NCBI GenBank assembly: GCA_001275005.1
Contig: JWZX01001193.1
Coordinates: forward strand, 1-18,020
Length of the DNA: 18,020 bases
Direction of reading: 5' to 3'
Source of the DNA: Chrysochromulina tobinii
Taxonomy: Eukaryota; Haptophyta; Prymnesiales; Chrysochromulinaceae
Shown: in pieces, positions 10,901-18,020 of the stretch
How the letters are laid out: the number at the start of each line of letters is the position of its first letter
How positions within the stretch are numbered: position 1 is the stretch's first letter
Program-made: the position numbers and the translations under genes
The notes under the pieces: generated by a model
The model's database searches: none
The model's input: the letters and a program-made list of their open reading frames with translations, nothing else
What the model was told of the DNA's origin: nothing

Positions 10901-11290
10901 AGATCGGAGACGTTGTGCCAGCCGAGGACAGACATGCTATCGACTCCAAAGTGGGTACGCATGGCGTACTCAAGGGCGCTGTCACGCACTCCTGGCAGCC
11001 TTGTCAGCATGGCCGACGCGAATTGCGCGGCCGACGCGCTGGGACCGCCGCTCACCGCACTGGCAGCCGCAAAGAGAAGAGGGTCGACGTCGGCACAATG
11101 CGTGCGGCAGAAGGCGGCCAGCGTGGGCTCGGCAAGGCGCAGCTCGTCGAAGAGATCGACGTCAAAGTCGTCGAGCAGTCGCTCCTCAGCCGCCGCCAAG
11201 CGCGCGCTGGGCGACTCGACGTATGCTAGGTCCTCGAGCAGGCTTTGCAGCGCACGGAGCACCCGCGTCGCCCATTGGCGGGCATCGCCT
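4924..11290 (-). CDS. NO VEIN-like GHKL ATPase with C-terminal DUF3883 domain (3' exon)
   Basis: Open for over 2,110 codons with stop TGA at 4926-4924. It has no ATG near its 5' end: the first in-frame candidate is a GTG at 11262, and the frame is open back to a TGA at 11301-11299, so it is probably a downstream exon of the frame at 11226-14696. Counting from 11262, a sacsin/HSP90-type GHKL ATPase lies at about 455-650, with N-box ELIQNADDN (479-487), QSTKAG (528-533) and the glycine lid YIGNKGIGWKSVF (538-550). A long helical region, an acidic DDEDEEEE stretch and a Gly/Ser-rich linker (about 1900-1955) follow. The end (about 1980-2100) is DUF3883, with E1987, D2017 in GLPYD and E2036/K2038 in VEVKAT, the PD-(D/E)XK layout. 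This matches plant NO VEIN, a nuclear protein of Arabidopsis needed for auxin-dependent vascular patterning. Whether the nuclease-like fold is active is unknown. Confidence 0.85.
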
Positions 11291-12992
11291 CTGCGTCCTC
11301 ATCGTCTGAAGCAGGCGGTGCCAACTGGCCGATTCCCTCGTCTGCAAGCGTGTCATCCACGCGGTACGATGCATCGTTCTTCGTCGCACACTTGCTGGTA
11401 CCCAACAGCGTATCCACGTCGCCTCGACGAAGGATCAGAATGCGATCGTTCTTCTGGCCGACCGTCAAGAGGTGCACCGTGTTGATTAGGTCTTCACTCG
11501 CCTCGATCCGCCGGTAAACTGTCTTGCGAAGTGTACTGTCCAAGTCGGGGAAAATGAGTGTCGAGCCCGCTGAGGGCGGCGCCAGGATCCACGCGCGCAG
11601 TTGGTCCCAAAATTGGTCTTCTGATGGATGCGCTGTGGGATGCAGCGACACATCGGCGCATGCCACTGCCTCAAACGCTTCTTGCAGCGCGGCTTCGCTC
11701 GAGTCGACCATTTCTTGAGCCCTTGGGCCGTTCACCTTCTGTCCCTTCTTCAACTCGGACGCAAGCTGTCTTTCAAGCTTCTTTTCACTCCTGGCAGCAG
11801 CCATTTTCGCGCGGCTTACAGCAAACGTGATCCATGACTCTGCACGCAGGTAGACACCGAGCTGCCTGTGGCTTACGAAGCCGCGCTCGACCGCCAAAGC
11901 ATCGAGCGCAACGGTCGGCGAGAAAGGCTCGTGGGCACTTGCGGCATTAGAAAAATTGACAGCCAGATACCGCACGACCTCCTCGCCTCTGAGGCTGCTG
12001 TCGGCCGTGCTTTTTGGACATACGCGCTGCCATTCCGGGTGCGTGTGCAGCGGCCCCAGCTTTAGATCATCGAACGATGTGCAGCCCTCAAAGTCTTTGC
12101 TCGTGGTCAAAATGAACTGCTCCAGATCAGCCAGAGTGAGCAGGACGTGGGTCGCGAGCGCAGCAGTGAGGAGCATGTTGACACTCGAGACCATACGCTC
12201 GAGCGCCTTGAGCGCCTCTGCCACATCGCGCGGCAGGGTCGGGTACCGCGCCACGACCCGACGGCGTAGCTCGCCATAGTTCAGAAAGCGCTCGCGAATC
12301 AGCAAGCTGCGCACGCCCATCAGAAACTCCATGGGCCCTGCACTCCTTGCATCTGCCAAAGAGGCAGTGCCGCGGGCCTCATCGCGAGCCTCCAGGTGCG
12401 CCTTTAGGCTTGTGCACTCGTTTTGAGTCGCATCCAGCCTTCTCTGCAGGCTCGAACGATTGGTAGCGGGCTCGAGCACTGGCGCAGCTACCGTGGGCGG
12501 CGCAGTTGCGAATGGCAGTGAAAGCGGTCGCGGCGCTGGTGGCGGCGCTGGTGGCGGCGCTGGTGGCGGCGCTGGTGGCGGCGCTGGTGGCAGCGCTTGT
12601 GGCGGCGTTGCACGCGTTGGTGCACGCGTTGGTGCAGGCGGTCGTGCTGGCGATGGCGCAGGTGGCGGCACCGGCAAGAGAGTAGGTGACAGCACAGGCA
12701 GCGGCGGTGGCGCAAGAGATGGCTCCTTACTGGCTGAGTCTGAGCGTGCAGCATCCATGATGGGTGGCGCTGGTAGTGGTGCTTTGGACTTTTGGGTCTC
12801 CTTCATGTCCGCCGCCATCGGCTGTGGATGCTGGCCCGAAGGGAGGGGCGCCGCCGCTGCCTGATGGCTCATGCTGGCCGGAAGCGGCAACGGCGGCGGC
12901 TGCAATTGCTTCACTTGCTGCTGGTACTGTGATACCGCTGCTACCGCCACCGCAGCTGCGAGTTGTTGAGCTGCGAGTTGCTGTGCCGCTTG

Positions 12993-13029
<37 letters not shown>

Positions 13030-14696
13030 GGCGGCGGCGGCTGTTGCGGCTGCTGCGGCTGCCGCGGCTGCTGCTGCGGCTGCCGCGGCTGCTGCTGCGT
13101 CAGCGGAAGCGATTGTCGTTGCGGTGGCAGCCGCTGCGGTGGCAGCCGCTGCGGCGGCGCCGGGAGATCTGCTGTGCCGCTGCTCTCAGCTGTCGCTGTA
13201 GGAAATGGAGTTCGTGCTAGCAGCGACGGTTGAAGTTGGTCGCATCCGTTGCGCTCCTGCACAAGCTTGTCAGTGCGGATCGTCATAGCAGCGAGTTGAT
13301 TGGCAGCAGCCATGTCTTTCCCAACGGCATGGACAAAGAGAAGTCTCGGGCCGTTGGGCATAGGCCGCATCTCAAGTTTGCAAACGCCTAAGCCCTCATA
13401 GAGTTTGAGGAAGTCCTGCAGCTTGCCCTTGCCGAGATCGAGCTCAAACCCATGATGCTCTCGAAAGTACTGTTTGAAAGCGGTCCCGGGAATGCAGGAC
13501 CCTCGTGCAGCCAGAAGCTCGCTCACGTATTTGGCCATAGGCGGACTCGGAGTCTCACGCGGGGGCGGGGGCGGGGGCGGAGTGGACGGAGATGCTGCCG
13601 GCGCTGGCGCTGCAGTAGAGGCCGCCACCGCGCCGAGGACGTCGTCGACGACCGTGCCGCCGGCGACAGGAGGAACGAGCCTGCCAGAGCCTTCGCCAGA
13701 GGCCGTCAGAGTGAGCTCGACGTCGCCCACGGCATTCCGTAGCAACGCCGTCGCCTCCGTGTGCGTGTGCACGCGCTGGCCGTTGACGGCGACGAGCAAC
13801 TGGTTGATCGTGATGCGCCCCGAGTCCGCGGCGAGGCAGCCGGGCGCAAGCGCCGTGATGATCGGCGCTGGGGGTCCACGCGGCGCGTGCATCTCATCAT
13901 TGTTGATGAGAGTGATGCCCAGCCGCGCGGACGCATCGGGCTTGTGCAGCGTCACCCGATACGCACCTGCCGCCGCCCCTGCCAAGCCCTCGTGGACCGA
14001 TTCTGGCGGTGCCGGTGGTGCTGGCGGAGGAGGCAGAGACGACGGAGACGGCGGCGGGGAACGAGCTCGGAGGGGACCGGAGTTCACACGGGCGACGGCG
14101 ATTGGCTCGGCAGCACGAGGGGGTGCAGGTGAAAGAGCTTGTGCCTGCTTTGCCCGAAGACTCCCGAAAACTTCTTCCTCGGCCGCCGCTGCTCTGCGCA
14201 AGACTCGTATTCGGATGACGCCCGTCAGCTGCACGAACCGCTTGGCAGTCTGGGTGTGGCCGGCGGCGTCCCAGCCGTTCACCAAGAGCACCTGATCGCC
14301 CAAAAGAAGCTTACCATGTGCAAGCGCACCGCTCGCGACCTCGTCGATGTATGGGTGCCCATCGCCCGAGAGTAGGATGCCAAGCGATGAGTCCTTGTGT
14401 GGCTTCTCGAGAACGATCTCCACCTCCGAGACGCTCGCGATCTCGTGCGCCGGAGCCAAGGGACGGACTGACCAGACTAGTGGCTGCTCGTTTGGTTGCG
14501 GTCTGAAGAGCTGGAACGCGGACGGGTGCTGCTCGAGCCAGCGCTTGGCCCCACCCGCTGTCTTCATGAGGGCACGAGCATTCGGGTTGGCGGAGTGAAC
14601 CGTGGCAACCAACGTTGTGATCTCCATATCGGGCCCGTTGCGATGCAAGATGCTGGATATCATTGCGACAAGCTCGTCAATCGCCATGTTTGCCAT
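11226..14696 (-). CDS. Two-PDZ, LOTUS-like N-terminal part of the NO VEIN-like gene (5' exon)
   Basis: ATG at 14696-14694 has A at -3 and G at +4, a strong start context. By residue: a winged-helix/LOTUS-like domain (5-78), PDZ1 (90-168, loop SLGILL), a Pro-rich linker, PDZ2 (246-331, loop RLGITL, His312 at the start of helix B), a second LOTUS-like domain (386-457), a long Pro/Gln/Ala-rich region with a poly-Gln run near 556-570 and PPAP repeats near 700-720, then a structured part from about 770. FDDLKLGPL (875-883) and its surroundings resemble the region ahead of the ATPase in plant NO VEIN. PDZ domains bind C-terminal peptides and LOTUS domains bind RNA or Vasa-type helicases, so a scaffold role is inferred. 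The frame runs to a TAG at 11228-11226, but I think it is spliced into the downstream ATPase frame, which leaves this exon as 11392-14696. If unspliced it would be a separate 1,156-residue protein. Confidence 0.8.
11291..11391 (-). other. Proposed short intron joining the two NO VEIN-like frames
   Basis: On the minus strand a GTGTGC donor at 11391 and a GACGCAG acceptor ending at 11291 give a 101-base intron. Its length is the right one modulo 3 to move from the upstream frame to the downstream one. The join rebuilds a Lys codon and reads LLGTSK then GDARQWATRVLRALQSLLEDL, a plausible amphipathic helix, skipping the in-frame TGA at 11301-11299. A donor GTACCG at 11367 with the same acceptor would also restore the frame. 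A simple frameshift or assembly error cannot be excluded. Confidence 0.5.
12531..12600 (-). repeat. 12-bp tandem repeat encoding PPAP units
   Basis: About five near-perfect copies of a 12-base unit (GGCGCTGGTGGC on the plus strand) encode consecutive Pro-Pro-Ala-Pro units in the low-complexity linker of the PDZ/LOTUS exon. The length is a multiple of three, so copy-number change would not break the frame. Confidence 0.85.
12988..13030 (-). repeat. CAG/CAA trinucleotide tract (poly-Gln)
   Basis: About a dozen CTG units on the plus strand, with one interrupting TTG, encode a poly-Gln run at about residues 556-570 of the PDZ/LOTUS exon. It is flanked by further Gln/Pro-rich and Gln/Ala-rich sequence (12890-13160). 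Likely an unstructured linker of variable length. Confidence 0.85.
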
Positions 14697-15024
14697 CGTT
14701 GTGTCGCGGCCTCACACTTCCGCACGAAAACACAAAAAAGGAAAGTTCCGCCCGCCCGCCCGCCCGCCCCCCCAAGGCTATGAACCTAGCATTCACTTCC
14801 CGCTCAAGGACGAGCGCTCGCGGCAGGCAGGCAGGCTTCCTGCACTGCGTGACGAAACACAAAAGTGCAACCTTGTTGAATGAGTGTTGAATGAAGAAGG
14901 GCATCATAGCTTGGATCATAGTGAATGCTAAGTGAATGCCGATTAGTTTATATAATCGCAACCCAGGTACTCCGAGTACATTTCTTTTCTTTAACGCAGC
15001 CGTGCTTGATTCATAATAGAACGG
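14697..15024. other. Intergenic spacer with 5' UTR/promoter of the PDZ gene
   Basis: This 328-base gap lies between the start of the PDZ/NO VEIN-like gene and the stop of the methyltransferase gene, both on the minus strand. It holds a short CCCG microsatellite and C-run (about 14747-14775), a GGCA repeat near 14822-14837, and an AT-richer half (about 14880-15020) with the TATA-like box. I see no RNA gene or open frame of note. Confidence 0.6.
14947..14954 (-). promoter_or_regulatory. TATA-like box
   Basis: The minus strand reads TATATAAA in the AT-rich part of the spacer, about 250 bases upstream of the ATG at 14696. A start site about 30 bases downstream would give a 5' UTR near 220 bases that contains the CCCG microsatellite. 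It is the only TATA-like element in this GC-rich surrounding, but such octamers arise by chance in AT-rich patches. Confidence 0.35.
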
Positions 15025-17352
15025 TCACTTGTGCGTGTACGTGTAGAGCCACCGGCTCTCCTCGTCGGAGGGATCCTTGAGGTCTCCTTCATACTCGCCG
15101 AGCGAGAGCGGCGTCACCTCGAAGCGCTCGTTCGCGGCGTCAAAGTAAGCCACGTCATCAAAGAACTCGCCGCGGAATTCGTACGCAAGCATGCACACGC
15201 CGCCTGGCGAGAGCATCAGCCGCTGCTGCGTCGCGGCGAGCGCGATCAGCACCTCCTCGACTTGCTTGTAGATGACGTCGCAGGCTACCACCACGTCGTA
15301 GCCGCGGCCGCCGTTGGCAGCGAGGAGGGCCGCAATGTGGCTTTCGTCGCCCCACCTGCACGGAAGCACGCACGTGCGCCCAAGGCCGTCACCCCGACCC
15401 TCGCATCCGGCGGCATCGCCGTCGGGCTTACCGAGCAGAGGGGCATTGCGCGTGCGGTTGACCTCCACCAACGACAGCGCCTCGGGCACATCAGTCAGCG
15501 CCACGAACGCCGCACCGAGCGCCGCACACGCGAGGCCCACGGCGCCTGCGCCTGCGCCCAGCTCCAGGACAGTCTTGCCGGCAAAGAGGTGCGGGTGCGC
15601 CGCAAGGTAGCGCGCGAAAACGGATGCTAACGGCCAGAGTCGCCGGTACGTGCCGTCGACGACCCCCGGTACGCACCGCTTTGGACCATCAAGCTGTTGC
15701 TCGACGACAAGCACCCGTTTCTCGCCAGCTTCTGTGAGCCCGAGGGGCACCTCTATCAACCTCACCTGGTCGAACGCGTAGACGCCGAGAGCGGGGCGCC
15801 CGATGGCGGGAAGCGGCGGTAGCGGTGCGGTGGGCACGATGAGCTGTGTACGCAGCTCTTCGAGAGGCAGCTCGACCTGTGCACGCGTCCGTAGTGCTGC
15901 CGCTGCTCCTGCCGCTGCTCCTGGTGCTGGTGCTGGTGCTAGTGCTGGTGCTAGTGCTGGTGCTGGTGCTGGTGCTGATCCTGGTGCTGATGCTGGTGCT
16001 GGTGCTGATGCTGATGCTGGTGCTGCGGTGGGCGTGGCAGCCGTCAAAGGTGCGGCGCTCTCGGGTGGTGATGGCTGCGGCGGCGGGCTTAGGCTCGAGG
16101 CAGGCTCGCCGCCGCCACCTCCTCCGCCGCCTCCTCCTCCACCACCTCCACCGCCGCTGCCGCCGGGCGTTGCCACCTTCTCGAGAAGATTCGCCAGGAC
16201 GTCGTACTGAGCGTCTCTCTCGGCGTCGGTGCTCGCCGCTGCTATGATAGCGAGCTGCCGCATCATGCCTGACATCGCCGCCATCTCCTCCGAGATCACG
16301 TCCGAGATCTCCTCCGAGATCACGTCCGCAGCGACGGGAGAGGCGGCCGTCGCTGATTGTGTCCCCACTGCCGCGGCCGACGCCACTGCAGCGTGATCCA
16401 ATCTCCTCAGTGCCGACGCCGTTCCCGGGACGCCCACCGCCCTCGGAGATCCGATCTCGCCCACCGCCCTCGGAGATCCGATCTCGCCCACCGCCCTCGG
16501 AGATCCGATCTCGCCCACCGCCCTCGGAGATCCGATCTCGCCCACCGCCCTCGCGGCTCTCGCCGCCCGCGCGCCATCGGCATCCGGCCACGTCACGGCA
16601 AAGAAGCGGGTCGCGTCGTTGTGCCGCGCGCGCTCTGCCGCCTCCGCCGCCGGCAGCGGACGCAGCGATGGAGCGAGTTCCGTCGTGTCCAAGCCGACGC
16701 GACGGAGCGCCGTGAGGAAGAGGGCCATCAGGCGCTGCGAGCGTGCACCCGATGCGACAAGCGCGACTCCCGAGGGAGCAAGCGAGGCGCTGATGACGTC
16801 GGCTAGCGCGAGGAGAAGGGCTTCACTCTCGTCCACGCAGTCGGCGCACAGCACGAGGTCAAAGCCGCGCGCGTCCGCCGTCAGCGAGCGCACCTCCTCC
16901 TCACTCGTCCAGTCGAGGGGCCGCGCCTCGAGCGTGCTGGCGAGTGCGTGCTTGTTGGCGTCGCTCAAGCCTGGCGTCTGACCATACTCGCGAAGGTTCG
17001 CCAGCACGAGCGGGATGAGTTTCGCCACGTCGGTGGCTACTACCGACGCCGCACCCTTGATCGCCGAGATCGTCGCCGGTAGGGCGGCGCAGCCGCATCC
17101 GAGTTCGAGCACCCGCTTAGAAGCCACAAGGCGCTCGAGGTCGCTCGAATCCAGAAGGGCCTGCGCGAGCGCAGTGCCTGACTGCCATTGGACGGCGCCA
17201 GTGCCCAGACCAGCCCCAGTGCGGAGCTCTTGTTTGGCCTGTAGCTTGCTGCCATCCGGGAGCTCAAATGTGCACACGTCTGCTGAATGAGCATCGGTGG
17301 CAAAGTGTAGATGGTCCTCGGGCAGGCCAAGTTCGGAAAAGTCGATCATCAT
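15025..17352 (-). CDS. Twin-domain family-16 (METTL21-like) methyltransferase
   Basis: The 775 residues start at the first of two adjacent ATGs (17352) and stop at 15025. Residues 1-255 form one SAM-dependent Rossmann methyltransferase: motif I VLELGCGCAALP (81-92), TDV (107-109) and a post-I segment VLCADCVD (167-174). Residues about 515-775 form a second: RRLWPLASVFARYL, motif I VLELGAGAGAVG (595-606), TDV (620-622) and VVACDVIY (688-695). The DxxY motif marks family-16 lysine methyltransferases (METTL21, METTL23, FAM86 group), so the C-terminal domain looks complete, while the N-terminal one has Asp174 where the aromatic residue is expected. The linker (about 256-515) has four AVGEIGSPR repeats, a DVISEE duplication, a short helix, a poly-Gly run and a Pro/Ala tract. 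Likely a cytosolic or nuclear protein methyltransferase; the substrate cannot be read from sequence. No intron is evident. Confidence 0.85.
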   Translation of the reverse strand: MMIDFSELGLPEDHLHFATDAHSADVCTFELPDGSKLQAKQELRTGAGLGTGAVQWQSGTALAQALLDSSDLERLVASKRVLELGCGCAALPATISAIKGAASVVATDVAKLIPLVLANLREYGQTPGLSDANKHALASTLEARPLDWTSEEEVRSLTADARGFDLVLCADCVDESEALLLALADVISASLAPSGVALVASGARSQRLMALFLTALRRVGLDTTELAPSLRPLPAAEAAERARHNDATRFFAVTWPDADGARAARAARAVGEIGSPRAVGEIGSPRAVGEIGSPRAVGEIGSPRAVGVPGTASALRRLDHAAVASAAAVGTQSATAASPVAADVISEEISDVISEEMAAMSGMMRQLAIIAAASTDAERDAQYDVLANLLEKVATPGGSGGGGGGGGGGGGGGGGEPASSLSPPPQPSPPESAAPLTAATPTAAPASASAPAPASAPGSAPAPAPALAPALAPAPAPGAAAGAAAALRTRAQVELPLEELRTQLIVPTAPLPPLPAIGRPALGVYAFDQVRLIEVPLGLTEAGEKRVLVVEQQLDGPKRCVPGVVDGTYRRLWPLASVFARYLAAHPHLFAGKTVLELGAGAGAVGLACAALGAAFVALTDVPEALSLVEVNRTRNAPLLGKPDGDAAGCEGRGDGLGRTCVLPCRWGDESHIAALLAANGGRGYDVVVACDVIYKQVEEVLIALAATQQRLMLSPGGVCMLAYEFRGEFFDDVAYFDAANERFEVTPLSLGEYEGDLKDPSDEESRWLYTYTHK
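15903..16025 (-). repeat. Hexamer-like repeat encoding a Pro/Ala tract
   Basis: Imperfect GGTGCT units (with GGTGCTGAT and GGTGCTAGT variants) on the plus strand encode an Ala-Pro/Ala-Ser tract in the methyltransferase linker. The run ends about 40 residues before the C-terminal catalytic region begins. An unstructured spacer is the simplest reading. Confidence 0.8.
16102..16163 (-). repeat. GGN tract encoding poly-Gly
   Basis: A CCTCC/CCGCC-rich stretch on the plus strand encodes about 18 Gly residues, with one Ser near its upstream end, in the linker between the two methyltransferase domains. It acts as a flexible hinge at most and is a likely site of length variation. Confidence 0.8.
16287..16328 (-). 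repeat. 24-bp repeat encoding DVISEE twice
   Basis: A 24-base unit containing GAGATCACGTCCGAGATC occurs nearly twice in tandem and encodes DVISEEIS then DVISEEM. It sits just before a short helical segment in the linker, so the duplication lengthened an acidic helix cap. Confidence 0.75.
16433..16553 (-). repeat. 27-bp minisatellite, about 4.5 copies, encoding AVGEIGSPR
   Basis: Four identical 27-base units start at 16433, 16460, 16487 and 16514, followed by a 13-base partial unit. On the minus strand they encode four tandem AVGEIGSPR nonapeptides at about residues 269-304 of the methyltransferase. Perfect identity at the DNA level, including third positions, indicates recent expansion. Confidence 0.95.
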
Positions 17353-17425
17353 GTCAGCTTTCTCCTGTCACGGATTTCGCAATCGGAAGAGCCACGCAAC
17401 CGTACACATGTGATACAAGACGACC

Positions 17426-17446
17426 TGTGAAATCATTCATTTCACA
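17426..17446. repeat. Short inverted repeat (8-bp arms, 5-base loop)
   Basis: TGTGAAAT and ATTTCACA flank the loop CATTC, about 90 bases upstream of the methyltransferase start. It could be a protein-binding palindrome or an RNA hairpin in the 5' UTR. The TTTCACAC half recurs about 25 bases further on. Confidence 0.5.
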
Positions 17447-17751
17447 CGCACACATTCGAACGAAATTTCACACCACCTCCGCGCACGTCAACAAACACCA
17501 ACACGTTCACTGACACAAGGACAACTCATTGTCTTCGAACGAATTCAATTCTCCCCGCGCATACGCCCACATCACCCGCGATGTGAGGTGAACCCCAATT
17601 CCCCTTTGCGACTTGTAGTCGTGCGTTCAACTGGACCTTTGGCCAGTGTGTGGTGGTATATCAGATCTCACCCTGGGGGATTTCTCCGTAAAAGTGTGAG
17701 ATTGAGTCGTACGAAGTTCGGCTACGCACACGATCGTTTCGATACAGTGTA

Positions 17752-17777
17752 GTGTTCATATTTTGAAGCATGAACAC
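17752..17777. repeat. Short inverted repeat (8-bp arms, 10-base loop)
   Basis: GTGTTCAT and ATGAACAC are exact reverse complements separated by an AT-rich 10-base loop. Located about 400 bases upstream of the methyltransferase start. Function unknown. Confidence 0.45.
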
Positions 17778-18020
17778 CGTCGGAAGTTGCGTTCGGAAGA
17801 ATATATTGTAGAATCTGTGAAACCAAGTGAAAGACTGGGTGAAGTCCAGGGAAGTCGAACTTTCGGACGCGTGTCAGCACATACTCCGAGGGCAGTTACA
17901 GTGCCGTAGCGAGACGGTGTTGAGAGAGGGCGTTCAGGGGGTGATTGGTTTTCAGTGTGACGACGGGCGTGTTTTCGTGTTCACAAGTAAGAAGAGCTAT
18001 CTACTCTAACTGCACTAACG

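Larger units (their letters stand above)
17353..18020. other. Upstream non-coding region of the methyltransferase gene
   Basis: These 668 bases have lower GC content than the genes and hold no ATG-initiated frame of useful length. They include an 8-bp-arm hairpin at 17426-17446 (GTGAAAT, loop CATTC, ATTTCAC), a decamer TTCGAACGAA at 17455 and again at 17534, a 7-bp inverted repeat ATCTCAC/GTGAGAT at 17665 and 17696, and an 8-bp one GTGTTCAT/ATGAACAC at 17752 and 17770. A short frame at 17821-18009 lacks an ATG; it contains a GTAAGA donor-like site near its end, so it could be an exon of a plus-strand gene beyond the window. I see no tRNA or rRNA. Confidence 0.45.

Noticed and set aside
11260-11262. 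GTG as a true start for the ATPase frame
   Set aside because: Non-ATG starts are rare in nuclear genes, and the frame is open upstream of this GTG with plausible coding sequence, so a splice join explains it better.
10484-11485. 333-codon plus-strand open frame
   Set aside because: Antisense to the junction of the two NO VEIN-like frames; Ser/Arg-rich with no domain.
12764-13201. Plus-strand poly-Ala/Leu frames over the CTG tract
   Set aside because: Products of reading the poly-Gln codons on the opposite strand; no evidence for expression.
13474-14295. 273-codon plus-strand open frame
   Set aside because: Antisense to the two PDZ domains; its Gly-rich runs are the complement of the Pro linkers.
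16287-16553. CRISPR-like array
   Set aside because: The repeats are contiguous without spacers and are in frame within a protein-coding sequence; this is a coding minisatellite.
15689-16591. 300-codon minus-strand open frame with SEGGGRDRI repeats
   Set aside because: It is the methyltransferase linker minisatellite read in another frame. The true frame continues into conserved motifs on both sides.
17640-17725. tRNA-like fold
   Set aside because: The ATCTCAC/GTGAGAT stem encloses a short loop only; there is no T-loop GTTCRA with proper spacing, no anticodon arm and no acceptor stem.

Overview
This looks like a piece of nuclear genome from a GC-rich unicellular eukaryote, most likely an alga or related protist. 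The evidence is GT-AG spliceosomal introns with GTGAGT donors, very large multidomain proteins, PDZ, LOTUS-like and PSI domains, long Pro/Ala/Gly/Gln low-complexity tracts, no operon-like ribosome binding sites, and UTR-like spacers of lower GC content. I cannot name the lineage; a haptophyte, pelagophyte or similar microalga would fit. That is inference from style, not from a marker gene.

Layout. (1) Positions 1-4270, plus strand: the 3' part of a large cell-surface protein gene that begins before the window. It has at least three introns, FG-GAP/VCBS calcium-loop repeats, proline-rich linkers, two PSI-like cysteine modules, one transmembrane helix and a short tail with three GIWID motifs. 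A segment spanning exon end, intron and next exon start is present twice (1-313 and 3124-3406), so the protein was extended by tandem duplication. (2) 4271-4923: a convergent 3' spacer with no gene I can support. (3) 4924-14696, minus strand: two long frames on the same strand that overlap by a few dozen bases. I read them as one gene interrupted by a short intron near 11291-11391. Joined, they encode about 3,220 residues: a winged-helix/LOTUS-like domain, two PDZ domains, a second LOTUS-like domain, a Pro/Gln-rich region, the N-terminal region seen in plant NO VEIN, an HSP90/sacsin-type GHKL ATPase, a long helical region, and a C-terminal DUF3883 domain of the PD-(D/E)XK nuclease-like fold. 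(4) 14697-15024: promoter/UTR spacer with a TATA-like box. (5) 15025-17352, minus strand: a 775-residue protein with two family-16 (METTL21-like) methyltransferase domains joined by a repetitive linker. (6) 17353-18020: a non-coding, lower-GC region upstream of that gene, with several short inverted repeats.

The genes show no evident shared pathway. The most notable object is the NO VEIN-like ATPase/nuclease-fold protein with PDZ and LOTUS-like domains at its N-terminus, a combination I do not know from described proteins. Its GHKL ATPase plus DUF3883 layout also recalls some bacterial defence proteins. The surface protein (FG-GAP plus PSI plus one membrane helix) is built from parts otherwise familiar from integrin-type adhesion receptors.
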